NCBI RefSeq assembly: GCF_008360935.1
Contig: NZ_SRXO01000005.1
Coordinates: 124,001 to 188,000, forward strand
Length of the DNA stretch: 64,000 bases
Reading direction: 5' to 3'
Source: Siccirubricoccus phaeus
Lineage (GTDB): Bacteria > Pseudomonadota > Alphaproteobacteria > Acetobacterales > Acetobacteraceae
In this document: positions 17,672 through 25,955 of the stretch, piece by piece
Layout of the letters: the number at the start of each line of letters is the position of its first letter
Numbering within the stretch: the first letter of the stretch is position 1
Translations under genes and position numbers: made by a program
Notes under the pieces: model-generated
Databases searched by the model: none
What the model saw: only the letters and a program-made list of their open reading frames with translations
Told to the model about the DNA's origin: nothing

Positions 17672-17745
17672 TGCCGCCAGCGAGGCAAGGCTGCGCCGAA
17701 GGCGCACCGCGCTTCGCGCGGCTCCGGCCTAACTCGCTGGCGGCA
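17672..17745. terminator. Large inverted repeat between convergent genes
   Basis: Perfect 13-base arms TGCCGCCAGCGAG (17672-17684) and CTCGCTGGCGGCA (17733-17745) enclose two smaller hairpins, including CCGCGCTTCGCGCGG. It lies in the 215-bp gap where the SDR and ridA genes converge, so it probably acts as a bidirectional terminator. No U-tract is seen. Confidence 0.5.
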
Positions 17746-17812
17746 TCGTGGCCCCAGGCAAGGATGGCCTTCGACGCCGTCGATGGCCCCGTTCAGGGCC
17801 TTCGCTGCCGCG

Positions 17813-18202
17813 TCAGTCGAGGGCCGCGACGCATTCGATCTCCAGCAGGAATTCCGGCACCGGCAGCGCCGCCACCACGCAGGTGGTGCGGGCGGGCAGA
17901 TGCGCGGCCGGGAAGGCAGCGGCGTAAAGGCGGTTCATGGTCCGCAGATCCTCCGCCCGGGTCAGCAGCACGGTGGTCTTCAGCACGCGGGTGAGGTCCG
18001 TGCCGGCCTCCGCCAGCACCGCCTCCAGCCCGCGCATCACCTCGGCGAATTGGGCTTCGAAATTCCCGGCGGCAATCGCCCCGCCCGGCGCCACCGGACC
18101 GATGCCGGAAACGTACAGCATCCTCCCATGCCGCACCGCCATCGAAAGCGGCGGAAACGCCCGCCCGTCCTGGGGCGGGGCGAAACGCTGGATATCGGCC
18201 AT
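17813..18202 (-). CDS. RidA/YjgF-family enamine/imine deaminase
   Basis: A 129-residue RidA-fold protein with VRHGRMLYVSGIGPVAPGG, VMRGLEAVLAEAG, the VLKTTVLLT strand, and ARTTCVVAALPVPEFLLEIEC, where the conserved Arg of the active site lies. RidA proteins hydrolyse reactive enamines; some relatives are 2-aminomuconate deaminases. It is divergent from the aromatic hydroxylase/dioxygenase operon with 85 bp between starts. A role in that pathway is possible but inferred from position only. Confidence 0.88.
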   Translation of the reverse strand: MADIQRFAPPQDGRAFPPLSMAVRHGRMLYVSGIGPVAPGGAIAAGNFEAQFAEVMRGLEAVLAEAGTDLTRVLKTTVLLTRAEDLRTMNRLYAAAFPAAHLPARTTCVVAALPVPEFLLEIECVAALD

Positions 18203-18287
18203 GACGGCTCCCCTCTGCTGCTCGGGCAGTGTGGCGGGCTAGCCGGGCTTCCGCTAGGCTCGCCGGATCGGCAACGGAGCAGGCGCC

Positions 18288-19790
18288 ATGGGCATCCGCA
18301 CGGGGAAGCAATACCTCGAAGGGCTGCGGGATGACCGGGAAATCTGGATCGAAGGCGAGCGCATCGCCGATGTGACACGCGACCGCCGCTTCGCCGGTGC
18401 CGCCCGTACGGTGGCGGAACTGCTGGACATGCAGCACCATCAGGCGCTGCAGGCGGAAATGACATACACTTCCCCCGCCAGCGGCCAGCTCGTCGGGCTT
18501 TCGCATATCGAGCCGAAATCGGTGGAGGACCTCAGGCGCCGCCGCGTCGCCATCGGCCATTGGATGAACGCCACCCAGGGCATGTTCGGCCGCAGCCCGG
18601 ACTTCATGAATTGCTTCGTCGCCGCCTTCGGCGCGGCGGAGAGCGTCTTCGCCGCCCATGGCGCGCAATTCGGCCGCAATATGCGCAGTTTCTACGAGCA
18701 TGTGCGCGAGAACGACCTGGTGATGACGCATGTCCTCATCAACCCGCAGGTCGATCGCTCCACCTCGGTCGAGCGGCAGGAGAAGGACCTGGCGGCGAAG
18801 ATCGTGAAGGAGACGGATGCCGGCATCGTCATCCGCGGCGCGCGCATGCTCTCCACCCTCGCGGCCTTCGCCGATGAGATCGTGGTGATGCCCTCCACCT
18901 ACATCAACAATGCGCCAGAGGCGCTGGACTACGCCTTCGGCTTCGCCTTGCCGACGGCGACGCCGGGCATGCGCTTCGTCTCCCGCCCGCCGGTCTCGCC
19001 GGTGACCTCGCCCTCGCTGCTCGATCATCCGCTGGCGCTGCGGCTGGACGAGAATGACGCCATGGTGGTGTTCGAGGATGTGCTGGTGCCCTGGGAGCGC
19101 GTCTTCATCCATCGCAGCCCGGAAATCGCCAACGGCCTCTACCAGAAGACCTTCGCCGGGCCGCAGACCGGGCACCAGGCCGCCATCAAGTCGCTGGCGA
19201 AGTGCGAGTTCATGCTGGGCCTGGCCTTCTCCATCGCGCGGGCGATCAACATCGAAGGCTACGCCCATGTGCAGGGCATGCTGGCCGAAATCATCCTGTT
19301 CACCGAGACGATGCGCGCCTGCATCACCGCCTCCGAAGCCAACCCCGTGACGACGCCCTGGGGCACGGTGGCGCCGGACCCCATGCCGCTCTGGGTCACG
19401 CGGCTGGATTTCGCCCGCATGTTCCACCGCATGCAGGACATCGTGCAGATCCTCGGCGCCAGCGGGCTGATCGGCGTGCCGTCGCAGGCAGAGCTGGCCA
19501 GCGGCGCAGGGCCGATCGTGGAGCAGTACATGCAGGCGGCGGTCGGCGATGCGGGGGAGCGGATCAGGCTGAACCGCCTGGCCTATGATGCCTGCATCTC
19601 CTCCTTTTCCGGCCGGCAGCGGCTGTATGAGCGCTACTATACCGGCGATCCGGTGCGCCTCGCCGGCACGCTCTGCAATATCTATCCCCGCAAGGCGGAG
19701 TTGCGCGAGCGCATCACCGGCCTGCTGGCGGAATTGCAGCGGCGCGACGCCGACCCCGCCCATGACTGGTTTCGGGAGACGCTGCCATGA
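18288..19790 (+). CDS. HpaB-type FADH2-dependent phenol hydroxylase, oxygenase component
   Basis: A 500-residue member of the 4-hydroxyphenylacetate 3-monooxygenase (HpaB) family. It begins MGIRTGKQYLEGLRDDREIW and has the family features DRSTSVERQEKD, IVIRGARMLSTLAAFADE, FEDVLVPWERVF and GASGLIGVPSQAEL. Such enzymes add a hydroxyl ortho to a phenol hydroxyl using FADH2 supplied by a separate reductase (HpaC), which is not seen nearby. The stop overlaps the ligA-like start by four bases. Hydroxylation to a catechol followed by ring cleavage by the next two genes is a consistent inference. The physiological substrate is unknown. Confidence 0.88.
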   Translation: MGIRTGKQYLEGLRDDREIWIEGERIADVTRDRRFAGAARTVAELLDMQHHQALQAEMTYTSPASGQLVGLSHIEPKSVEDLRRRRVAIGHWMNATQGMFGRSPDFMNCFVAAFGAAESVFAAHGAQFGRNMRSFYEHVRENDLVMTHVLINPQVDRSTSVERQEKDLAAKIVKETDAGIVIRGARMLSTLAAFADEIVVMPSTYINNAPEALDYAFGFALPTATPGMRFVSRPPVSPVTSPSLLDHPLALRLDENDAMVVFEDVLVPWERVFIHRSPEIANGLYQKTFAGPQTGHQAAIKSLAKCEFMLGLAFSIARAINIEGYAHVQGMLAEIILFTETMRACITASEANPVTTPWGTVAPDPMPLWVTRLDFARMFHRMQDIVQILGASGLIGVPSQAELASGAGPIVEQYMQAAVGDAGERIRLNRLAYDACISSFSGRQRLYERYYTGDPVRLAGTLCNIYPRKAELRERITGLLAELQRRDADPAHDWFRETLP

Positions 19791-20113
19791 CCCCCTTCAC
19801 CGGCGAACGCTCCCGCCGCGGCTACCGGCTGAACCGCTTCCTCGTCAGCTTCACGGACGCCGCCAACCGGGCTGCCTACGCTGAAGACGCCAAAGGCTAC
19901 ATGGATCGCCACGGGCTGACGGCGGAGGAACGCACGCTGCTGGCGGCGCGCGACTGGAACGCGCTGCTGGAGTATGGCGCGAGCATCTATGCGCTGGCCA
20001 AGGCAGGCAGCGTCTTCGGCACCAATCTGGTGGAGATGGGCGCCGCCATGCGCGGCCAGAGCGTGGCGGAATTCATGGCCACGAAGCGGCCGAGGGGCAG
20101 TGAGGGGGGCTGA
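19787..20113 (+). CDS. Extradiol dioxygenase small subunit, LigA-like
   Basis: A 108-residue homologue of the alpha subunit of protocatechuate 4,5-dioxygenase (LigA). It shows YRLNRFLVSFTDAANRAAY, the helical LTAEERTLLAARDWNALLEYGASIYALAK and a C-terminal GQSVAEFMATKR, all typical. LigA caps the active site of the LigB subunit, which follows five bases downstream. The start overlaps the hydroxylase stop (ATGA 19787-19790). Confidence 0.88.
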   Translation: MTPFTGERSRRGYRLNRFLVSFTDAANRAAYAEDAKGYMDRHGLTAEERTLLAARDWNALLEYGASIYALAKAGSVFGTNLVEMGAAMRGQSVAEFMATKRPRGSEGG

Positions 20114-20118
20114 GCGCC

Positions 20119-20952
20119 ATGGCGCAGATCATCGGCGGCATCGGCTGTTCCCACGCGCCCTCCATCGCCATGGCCTGGGATGCGGGCAAGCAGCAGGATC
20201 CGGAATGGAAGCCCTTCTTCGACGGCTATCTCCCCGTGCGGGGCTGGCTGGCGGCAGCGAAGCCGGACCTCGTCATCGCAATCTATAACGACCACCTGAA
20301 CGCCTTCCGCTTCGACCGCTACCCGACCCTGGCGCTGGGCGCGGCCGATCTCTATCCGGTGGCGGATGAGGGGCGCGGGCCGCGCGACCTGCCGCCGCTG
20401 CCAGGCGATGCCGCCTTCTCCTGGCAGATCGCGGAAAGCCTGGTGGAGCAGGGCTTCGACCCGACCATCTGCCAGGAGCTGCCGGTGGATCACGGGCTGC
20501 TCTCCTGCCTGCCGCTGCTGCTGCCGCCGCCCTGGACGGTGCCGGTAGTGCCGATTGCGGTGAACGTCATCCAGCAGCCCGTGCCGCCGGCGCGGCGGCT
20601 CTTCGCGCTGGGCCAGGCGCTGCGCCGCGCCGTCGCAGCCGAGGGCAGCGCGCGGCGCGTGCTGGTGCTCGGCACCGGCGGCATGTCGCACCAGCTTCAC
20701 GGCCCCGGCTTCGGCGCGGTGGCGCCGGAGTGGGACAATGAATTCCTCGACCTGCTGGAGAAGGACCCGGCGGCGCTGACCGCCCTGCCCAATGCCGAAT
20801 ACATGCGCCGCGGCGGGGCGGAAGCCATCGAGGTGATCCTCTGGCTCGCCATGCGCGGGGCGCTGACGCCGCGCGTCCTCCGGCAACACCGCCACTATCA
20901 TGCGGGGCTGTTGACGGGTTACGGTCTCATCTCGCTGACCGATGCAGAGTGA
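20119..20952 (+). CDS. Class III extradiol ring-cleavage dioxygenase catalytic subunit, LigB-like
   Basis: A 277-residue Fe(II)-dependent dioxygenase. The metal ligands expected from LigB (His 12, His 61, Glu 242) match His 12 in GCSHAPSI, His 59 in YNDHLNAF and Glu 235 or 238 in GGAEAIEVILW. A PVDHG segment provides the active-site His. It forms an alpha/beta pair with the LigA-like subunit and sits behind an HpaB-type hydroxylase, so a protocatechuate-, gallate- or homoprotocatechuate-like catechol is the probable substrate. Confidence 0.9.
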   Translation: MAQIIGGIGCSHAPSIAMAWDAGKQQDPEWKPFFDGYLPVRGWLAAAKPDLVIAIYNDHLNAFRFDRYPTLALGAADLYPVADEGRGPRDLPPLPGDAAFSWQIAESLVEQGFDPTICQELPVDHGLLSCLPLLLPPPWTVPVVPIAVNVIQQPVPPARRLFALGQALRRAVAAEGSARRVLVLGTGGMSHQLHGPGFGAVAPEWDNEFLDLLEKDPAALTALPNAEYMRRGGAEAIEVILWLAMRGALTPRVLRQHRHYHAGLLTGYGLISLTDAE

Positions 20953-20970
20953 AAGGGACGGAACTCCACC

Positions 20971-21567
20971 ATGAAACTCGCCTTCTCCCCCGCCAGCCCC
21001 TATGTGCGGAAATGCACCGCCTGCGCCATCGCCCGTGGCATCGACGGCAAGATCGAGCTCTGGAAGGTCGGCACCACCGACCCGGCGCTGCTGCCGCTCA
21101 ACCCGCTCTCCAAGGTGCCCTCGCTGCTCACCGATGACGGCGTGCCGCTCTACGACAGCCCGGTGATCTGCGAATACCTGGACAGCATCGGCGACGCGCC
21201 GAAGCTGTTCCCGCCCGCCGGGCCGGCGCGATGGAAGGCGCTGCAATTGCAGGCGCTGGGCGACGGCATCCTGGATGCCAGCCAGCCGCGCCGGCGCGAA
21301 GTGGCGCTGCCGCAGGATGACGGGCGGAAGGAATACATCGCCATCCAGCAGGGGAAGGTGGCGCGCGCGCTGGACGTGCTGGAGGCGGAGGCGGAGAAGC
21401 TCGGCCTGCTGACGACGATCGGCGAGATCACCGTGGCCTGCGCCCTGGGCTACCTGGATTTCCGCTACCCGCATGAGCCGTGGCGGCCGGGGCACCCGAA
21501 GCTGGAAGCCTGGTACGCGAAGGTGGTGGAATTGCCGGCGATGGCGAAGACTGCGCCGGTGGGTTGA
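20971..21567 (+). CDS. Glutathione S-transferase family protein
   Basis: A 198-residue GST with an N-terminal thioredoxin-like fold (FSPASPYVRKCTACAIARG, then SKVPSLLTDDG with the cis-Pro and DSPVICEYLD glutathione-binding Ser) and a helical C-terminal domain. It starts 18 bases after the ligB-like gene and ends the ring-cleavage operon. It could isomerise a ring-cleavage product or handle a glutathione conjugate, but the substrate cannot be read from sequence. Confidence 0.85.
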   Translation: MKLAFSPASPYVRKCTACAIARGIDGKIELWKVGTTDPALLPLNPLSKVPSLLTDDGVPLYDSPVICEYLDSIGDAPKLFPPAGPARWKALQLQALGDGILDASQPRRREVALPQDDGRKEYIAIQQGKVARALDVLEAEAEKLGLLTTIGEITVACALGYLDFRYPHEPWRPGHPKLEAWYAKVVELPAMAKTAPVG

Positions 21568-21720
21568 GAGGGGCTCTGCCCCTCTCAAACTCTCCCCGCA
21601 AAGGGCCGAAAGGCCCTTTGAACCCTCGAGTCTGGACCCGACGGTCGAGACGCAAAACTCAAGGTTTCCAAAGGCCCTTCGGCCTTTGGCGAGGGGAGTT
21701 TGAGGGGAGCAGAGCTCCCC
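21568..21720. terminator. 153-bp inverted repeat filling a convergent gene end (family E copy 1)
   Basis: Starts GAGGGGCTCTGCCCCTC, has AAAGGGCCGAAAGGCCCTTT, a centre near CTGGACCCGACGG, then AAAGGCCCTTCGGCCTTT and GAGGGGAGCAGAGCTCCCCTC. The right half is homologous to the reverse complement of the left. It exactly fills the space between the GST and MFS stop codons. Relatives lie at 41302, 52078, 56757 and 58588. Confidence 0.75.
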
Positions 21721-22950
21721 TCAAGCCGCCGCCGCCACCTCCCTTCTCGCCCGTTCCTCATCCCCACCGCCCCGCAGCAGTGCCACCGCCACCAGCAGCG
21801 CCGGCACCCCGCTGACGATGAATCCCACGCCATGGCTGCCCGTCGCGCTGAGGCAGAGCGAATAGGCCAGCGGCATCAGGAAGGCGCCCACCTGGCCGAA
21901 GGACAGCACGCCCCCCGTCGCCGCACCATGCATGTTGTCCGGCGCCAGCCGCGCCGTCTCCGCCAGCAGCACCCCGTGCCAGGACATCGCCGTGGCGCTC
22001 AGCACGATGCCGGTGGCGCCGATCGCCCAGAGCGGCCAGCCCTCGCCGCTCAGCCCCAGCAGCGCCGTGCTCGCCGCCATGCCGAAGGCCAGCACCGACA
22101 TCATGAGCCGCGGCGCGACGATGCCGCTGCCGAGCCAGCCCCAGAGGATGCGGCAGGGCACCGCCACCAGCATGGTCAGCGAGAACAGCGCCCCCGCCGC
22201 CGCCAGGTCCTGGCCGTGCTGCGTCAGGAAGATGATGAAATAGGCGGTGAAGACGGTCTGCAGCCCGTTGAAGGCGAAGCAGGCCATGGAAAGCGTGCGC
22301 AACTCCCGCGTCGCCGTCACCGTGCCGAGCGTCGTGCCGAAATCCTTCATGCGGAAGCGGCGCGTCGGCTCGCGGTCGGAATCGAATTCCCGCCGCAGCG
22401 GCTGCAGCAGCAGCACCAGCACCAGGCAGGCCGCGGCGGCGATCAGCAGCGTGCCGCGCCAGCCGGTCCATAGCGTCAGGGCCGGCCCCAGCAGCCCGCC
22501 CAGCAGCAGCCCGGCCGGCACCGCCGTCTGCTTGATGGAATAGATCAGCGGCGCGATGCGCGGCGGGCAGTAGCGGCCGAGCAGGTGGGAGCTGGCCGGC
22601 GTGGAAACCGCCGCCCCACCGCCGCCGATCACCGCCGAGACGATGAAGAGCAGCACATGCCCGCTGGCGCCGGCGGCCAGCCCGATGGCCAGCATGACCA
22701 GCGCCACCTGGCTCAGCCGCAGCGCGCCGTGGCGGATCAGGAAGCTGCCGCAGCCGAGCTGGAAGGTCAGCGCGGCCAGCGCCGAAAGGCTGAAATAAGT
22801 GCCGAGCCAGGCGGCATCGAGATGCAGGTCGGCGATCACCACCGGCGCCACCACCGCTGGCAGACCCCGCCCGATGGAGGCGAAGGTCTGCTGCGCGAAC
22901 ATCGCGCTCAACGCCAGCAGCAGCAGTTTCAGATGTCGGTCGATCGCCAT
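21721..22950 (-). CDS. Major facilitator superfamily transporter
   Basis: A 409-residue inner-membrane protein with about 12 hydrophobic segments. Visible blocks include TFASIGRGLPAVVAPVVIADL, LLGRYCPPRIAPLIYSIKQ, FAFNGLQTVFTAYFIIFL and the 11th-helix GGVLSFGQVGAFLMPL. ATG 22950 (MAIDRHLK) is preferred to an in-frame ATG at 23049, which lies inside the upstream gene. It starts seven bases after the D-aminoacylase gene and probably forms one transcript with it, suggesting transport of an N-acyl amino acid or related compound. Confidence 0.88.
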   Translation of the reverse strand: MAIDRHLKLLLLALSAMFAQQTFASIGRGLPAVVAPVVIADLHLDAAWLGTYFSLSALAALTFQLGCGSFLIRHGALRLSQVALVMLAIGLAAGASGHVLLFIVSAVIGGGGAAVSTPASSHLLGRYCPPRIAPLIYSIKQTAVPAGLLLGGLLGPALTLWTGWRGTLLIAAAACLVLVLLLQPLRREFDSDREPTRRFRMKDFGTTLGTVTATRELRTLSMACFAFNGLQTVFTAYFIIFLTQHGQDLAAAGALFSLTMLVAVPCRILWGWLGSGIVAPRLMMSVLAFGMAASTALLGLSGEGWPLWAIGATGIVLSATAMSWHGVLLAETARLAPDNMHGAATGGVLSFGQVGAFLMPLAYSLCLSATGSHGVGFIVSGVPALLVAVALLRGGGDEERARREVAAAA

Positions 22951-22957
22951 GCCTGGC

Positions 22958-24658
22958 TCAGTGCGTACAGCGCACCAGCCTTCCCGGCAAGGCACCGGTC
23001 GCCTCGCCGTGCCGATAGGTGACCTCGCCGGCGACGATGGTCGCATCATAGCCGCGCGCCCGCTGCATCAGCCGCCGCCCGCCGGCGGGCAGGTCCTGGA
23101 TCATGCGCGGCATCTCCAGCGCCAGCGCCTCGTAGTCGATGACGTTGATGTCGGCGCGCAGCCCGGGCGCCAGCCTGCCGCGATCCGGCAGGCCGGCGGC
23201 GCTCGCCGTGTCGCTGGTCTGGCGGCGGACCAGCTCCTCCACCGCCAGGCCGCGCTGCTTGCCCCAATAGGCCAGCACGAAGCTGGGGAAGCTGCCATCG
23301 GAGATGAAGCCGACATGCGCCCCGCCATCGGAGAGCCCGACGATGGTGTTCCGGTGGCGCAGCAGTTCCTCGCTCGGGGAGAGATCGTAATAGGCGTAAT
23401 TCGTCAGGGCGCAGAAGATGAAGCCCTGGCCCTCATCCTCCAGCAGCATGTCGTAGGCTATCTCTTCCGGTGTGCGGCCGCTGCGCGCGGCCTGGGCGGC
23501 GATGCTGCTTTCCTTCGGCGGGGTGTAGTCGGGCGGATCGCCGAAGGGGAACATGCGCTCAAAGGACAGCCGGGCGATGAGCGGGAAATTGCTGCCGGCG
23601 AAGCGGTCCTCGGAGAGGATGCGGGCGCGCACCGCCGGGTCGCGCATGGCGGCGGCGCGCTGCGCCACCGGCAGATGGGCGATCGCCTTGTAGCTCGGCG
23701 TGCCGCTGAACGGGTTCTGGCTGCCGGAAAGGCCCATCAGGATGCCGATGGGCCGCGGCGGGAAGACCGGGCGGATGGGCACGCCTTCCGACGCCGCGCG
23801 GTTGGACAGGGCGAGCAGCTCCTTCCAATGCTCGGTGCGGTCATGCCGCGCCGTCAGGGTGAAGACCGCCGGGCGGCCGCTGCGCTCCACCACGCGGCGG
23901 ATCAGGCCGAATTCGGTCGCCGGATCCGGCTGGTTGAAGTCCGAGACGAATTCGAGGAAGCCCTTGCCGACGCGGCGCAGCCCGTCCGCGATGCCGGCCA
24001 GCTCCTCCTCCTGCGCCCTGAGCGTCGGGGTGAAATCGCCCTTCAGCGTCTTGTGGCTGATGGTGCGGCTGGTGGAGAAGCCGAAGGCGCCGGCCTCCAC
24101 CGCCTCCGCCACCAGGCGGCGCATCTCAGCGATGTCGCCCTGGTTGGCGCTCTCCAGCGCCAGCGCCCGCTCGCCCATCACATAGACGCGCACCGCGGCA
24201 TGCGGGACGAGGGCACAGATGTCGATGTCGCGCGGCTTCGCCTCCAGCACCGCAAGGTACTCGGCGAAGCTCTCCCATTTGAAGTCGAGGCCCTGGCTGA
24301 GCACGGGGGCGGGGATGTCCTCGACGCCCTCCATCAGCTCGATCAGCTTCATCTCCTGCCCCGGATGCACGGGGGCGAAGCCGACGCCGCAATTGCCCAT
24401 CACCGCGGTCGTCACGCCATGCAGGGCGGAAGGAGCCAGATGGCTGTCCCACACCGCCTGCCCGTCGTAATGGGTGTGGATGTCGACGAAGCCCGGCGTC
24501 ACCAGCCTGCCCGTCGCGTCGATCTCCTGCGCGCCGCGCGACAGATGGGGGCCGATCTCCGCGATGCGGCCATCCTTCACCGCGAGGTCCGCCGTAAAGC
24601 CGGGTGCGCCCGTGCCATCCACGATGGTGCCGCCCCGGATGACCAGATCCGCCTGCAT
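22958..24658 (-). CDS. N-acyl-D-amino-acid deacylase family amidohydrolase
   Basis: A 566-residue amidohydrolase with the D-aminoacylase layout: small beta-sandwich start (DLVIRGGTIVDGTGAPGFTADLAVKDGRIAEIG), metal-binding GFVDIHTHYDGQ, GNCGVGFAP, and late GLSDGGAHVGFISDGS supplying the catalytic Asp. The family hydrolyses N-acyl-D-amino acids with Zn2+, but many members have unknown amide or lactone substrates. AAGGAAC precedes ATG 24658. The MFS gene follows seven bases downstream. Confidence 0.88.
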   Translation of the reverse strand: MQADLVIRGGTIVDGTGAPGFTADLAVKDGRIAEIGPHLSRGAQEIDATGRLVTPGFVDIHTHYDGQAVWDSHLAPSALHGVTTAVMGNCGVGFAPVHPGQEMKLIELMEGVEDIPAPVLSQGLDFKWESFAEYLAVLEAKPRDIDICALVPHAAVRVYVMGERALALESANQGDIAEMRRLVAEAVEAGAFGFSTSRTISHKTLKGDFTPTLRAQEEELAGIADGLRRVGKGFLEFVSDFNQPDPATEFGLIRRVVERSGRPAVFTLTARHDRTEHWKELLALSNRAASEGVPIRPVFPPRPIGILMGLSGSQNPFSGTPSYKAIAHLPVAQRAAAMRDPAVRARILSEDRFAGSNFPLIARLSFERMFPFGDPPDYTPPKESSIAAQAARSGRTPEEIAYDMLLEDEGQGFIFCALTNYAYYDLSPSEELLRHRNTIVGLSDGGAHVGFISDGSFPSFVLAYWGKQRGLAVEELVRRQTSDTASAAGLPDRGRLAPGLRADINVIDYEALALEMPRMIQDLPAGGRRLMQRARGYDATIVAGEVTYRHGEATGALPGRLVRCTH

Positions 24659-24770
24659 GGCTTGTTCCTTTGTCTTGGACGGTCGACAGCCTAGGCGCTT
24701 CCGGCCCGTCTTCCAACCCCGCGCGCAGGCAGCCGGGGCGGCGCCGCGCCATGCCGGCGCGCAGCCGCCC

Positions 24771-24876
24771 TAGAGCGTGATCGGTTGAGGTCGAATCGAC
24801 CGAAACCATGAATCACGCGACCGAACAATGAGCTAGAGCGGGGCGGGTGAGCGCAGCTCAACCGATCCCGCTCCAG
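24771..24876 (+). repeat. 106-bp double-hairpin element, family B copy 1
   Basis: Starts TAGAGCGTGATCGG, has GCGTGAT...ATCACGC and TAGAGCGGG...CCCGCTC inverted repeats, and ends CTCCAG. A close copy is at 35341-35446 and a diverged reverse copy at 7645-7748. It shares three bases with the following family A copy. Confidence 0.88.
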
Positions 24877-24979
24877 AGCAGATCGCCGGAGGGCGGCATC
24901 GCCCGGAGGCGTGAATCTGCTCTACAATCCATAAGCTAGAGCGGTTTCGCGCTGCACAGTCAGCGTGAAACCGCTCTAG
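24874..24979 (+). repeat. 106-bp double-hairpin element, family A copy 3
   Basis: Full-length copy, nearly identical to the copy at 7324, joined directly between family B (left) and family D (right) elements. The resulting array, 24771-25042, fills most of the 413-bp gap upstream of the enoyl-CoA hydratase gene. Confidence 0.9.
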
Positions 24980-25042
24980 CCCGTTGTTCGGCCGCATTTT
25001 CCGCACCGCCCGGCGATTCCGCCGGGGCTGAAAATGCTCTAG
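24980..25042 (+). repeat. Palindromic repeat, family D copy 2
   Basis: Arms GCATTTTC (24994-25001) and GAAAATGC (25030-25037) around CCGGCGATTCCGCCGG, as in copy 1 at 7588-7650. It ends GCTCTAG, 30 bases before the next start codon, so it lies in the promoter or leader of the enoyl-CoA hydratase gene. Confidence 0.75.
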
Positions 25043-25071
25043 CGTCCGGCCAACGAGCTGAGAGGATCGTC

Positions 25072-25872
25072 ATGTTGCTGGACCGCGCCTATTCCACCTT
25101 GCTCCTCACCGAGCCCTCGCCGGGCATCCTGCAGGTGATGCTGAACCGGCCGGAGCGCGCCAATGCCTTCACGACCGAAATGGGGCAGGAGCTGGTCGCG
25201 GTGTTCCAGGCGCTGGAGGCCGACCCCGGCGCCTTCCGCTGCGTCGTGCTGACCGGGGCGGGGGGGCGCGCCTTCTGCGCCGGCGCGGACCTCAAGGAAC
25301 GCGACGGCATGACGGATGCGCAATTCGCGAAGCAGCACTATCTGTTCGAGCGGATGGCGCGCACCGTGCTGGGCTGCCCGCTGCCGCTGCTCGGCGCCAT
25401 CAACGGCGCGGCCTTCGCCGGCGGGCTGGAACTCGCCCTCTGCTGCGACTTCGCCTATGCCAGCGAGGCGGCGCGCTTCGCGCTGACGGAGGTGACGCTC
25501 GGCATCATGCCCGGCGCCGGCGGCACCCAGAACCTGCCGCGGACGATCGGCGAGCGCCGTGCCAAGGAGGTGATCCTGACCGGCCGCCCCTTCAGTGCGA
25601 AGGAGGCGCTGGAATGGGGCATGGTGAACAAGCTGCTGCCGCCGGAGGAAGTGCTGCCGGCGGTGCTGGAAACCGCCCAGACCATCGCATCCAACGCGCC
25701 GCTTTCGGTGCGCCAGGCGAAGAAATCCATCACCCAGGGCCTGCAGATGGACCGTGCCAGCGGCATGCTCTTCGAGATCGAGGCCTATTACCAGCTCATC
25801 CCGACCGAGGACCGGATGGAGGGTATCCGGGCCTTCAACGAGAAGCGGAAGCCGGTGTTCAAGGGGAGGTAG
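25072..25872 (+). CDS. Enoyl-CoA hydratase/isomerase family protein
   Basis: A 266-residue crotonase-fold enzyme. The oxyanion-hole segments are GRAFCAGADLKER and NGAAFAGGLELALCCDFAYA, followed by LTEVTLGIMPGAGGTQNLPR with the catalytic Glu region typical of hydratases. The helix after LTGRPFSAKEALEWGMVN is the standard trimerisation region. TGAGAGGA precedes ATG 25072. Single gene, with DUF3141 convergent downstream. It is probably a short-chain enoyl-CoA or 3-methylglutaconyl-CoA type hydratase; the exact acyl group is not readable. Confidence 0.9.
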   Translation: MLLDRAYSTLLLTEPSPGILQVMLNRPERANAFTTEMGQELVAVFQALEADPGAFRCVVLTGAGGRAFCAGADLKERDGMTDAQFAKQHYLFERMARTVLGCPLPLLGAINGAAFAGGLELALCCDFAYASEAARFALTEVTLGIMPGAGGTQNLPRTIGERRAKEVILTGRPFSAKEALEWGMVNKLLPPEEVLPAVLETAQTIASNAPLSVRQAKKSITQGLQMDRASGMLFEIEAYYQLIPTEDRMEGIRAFNEKRKPVFKGR

Positions 25873-25955
25873 GCGGCCGGTCCGGACCAAGCCCAGCGGG
25901 GCGGGGAAGCACCCCCGCCCCGGCCCTCCTCGCGTAGCGGGGGAGGGAGAGGGCC

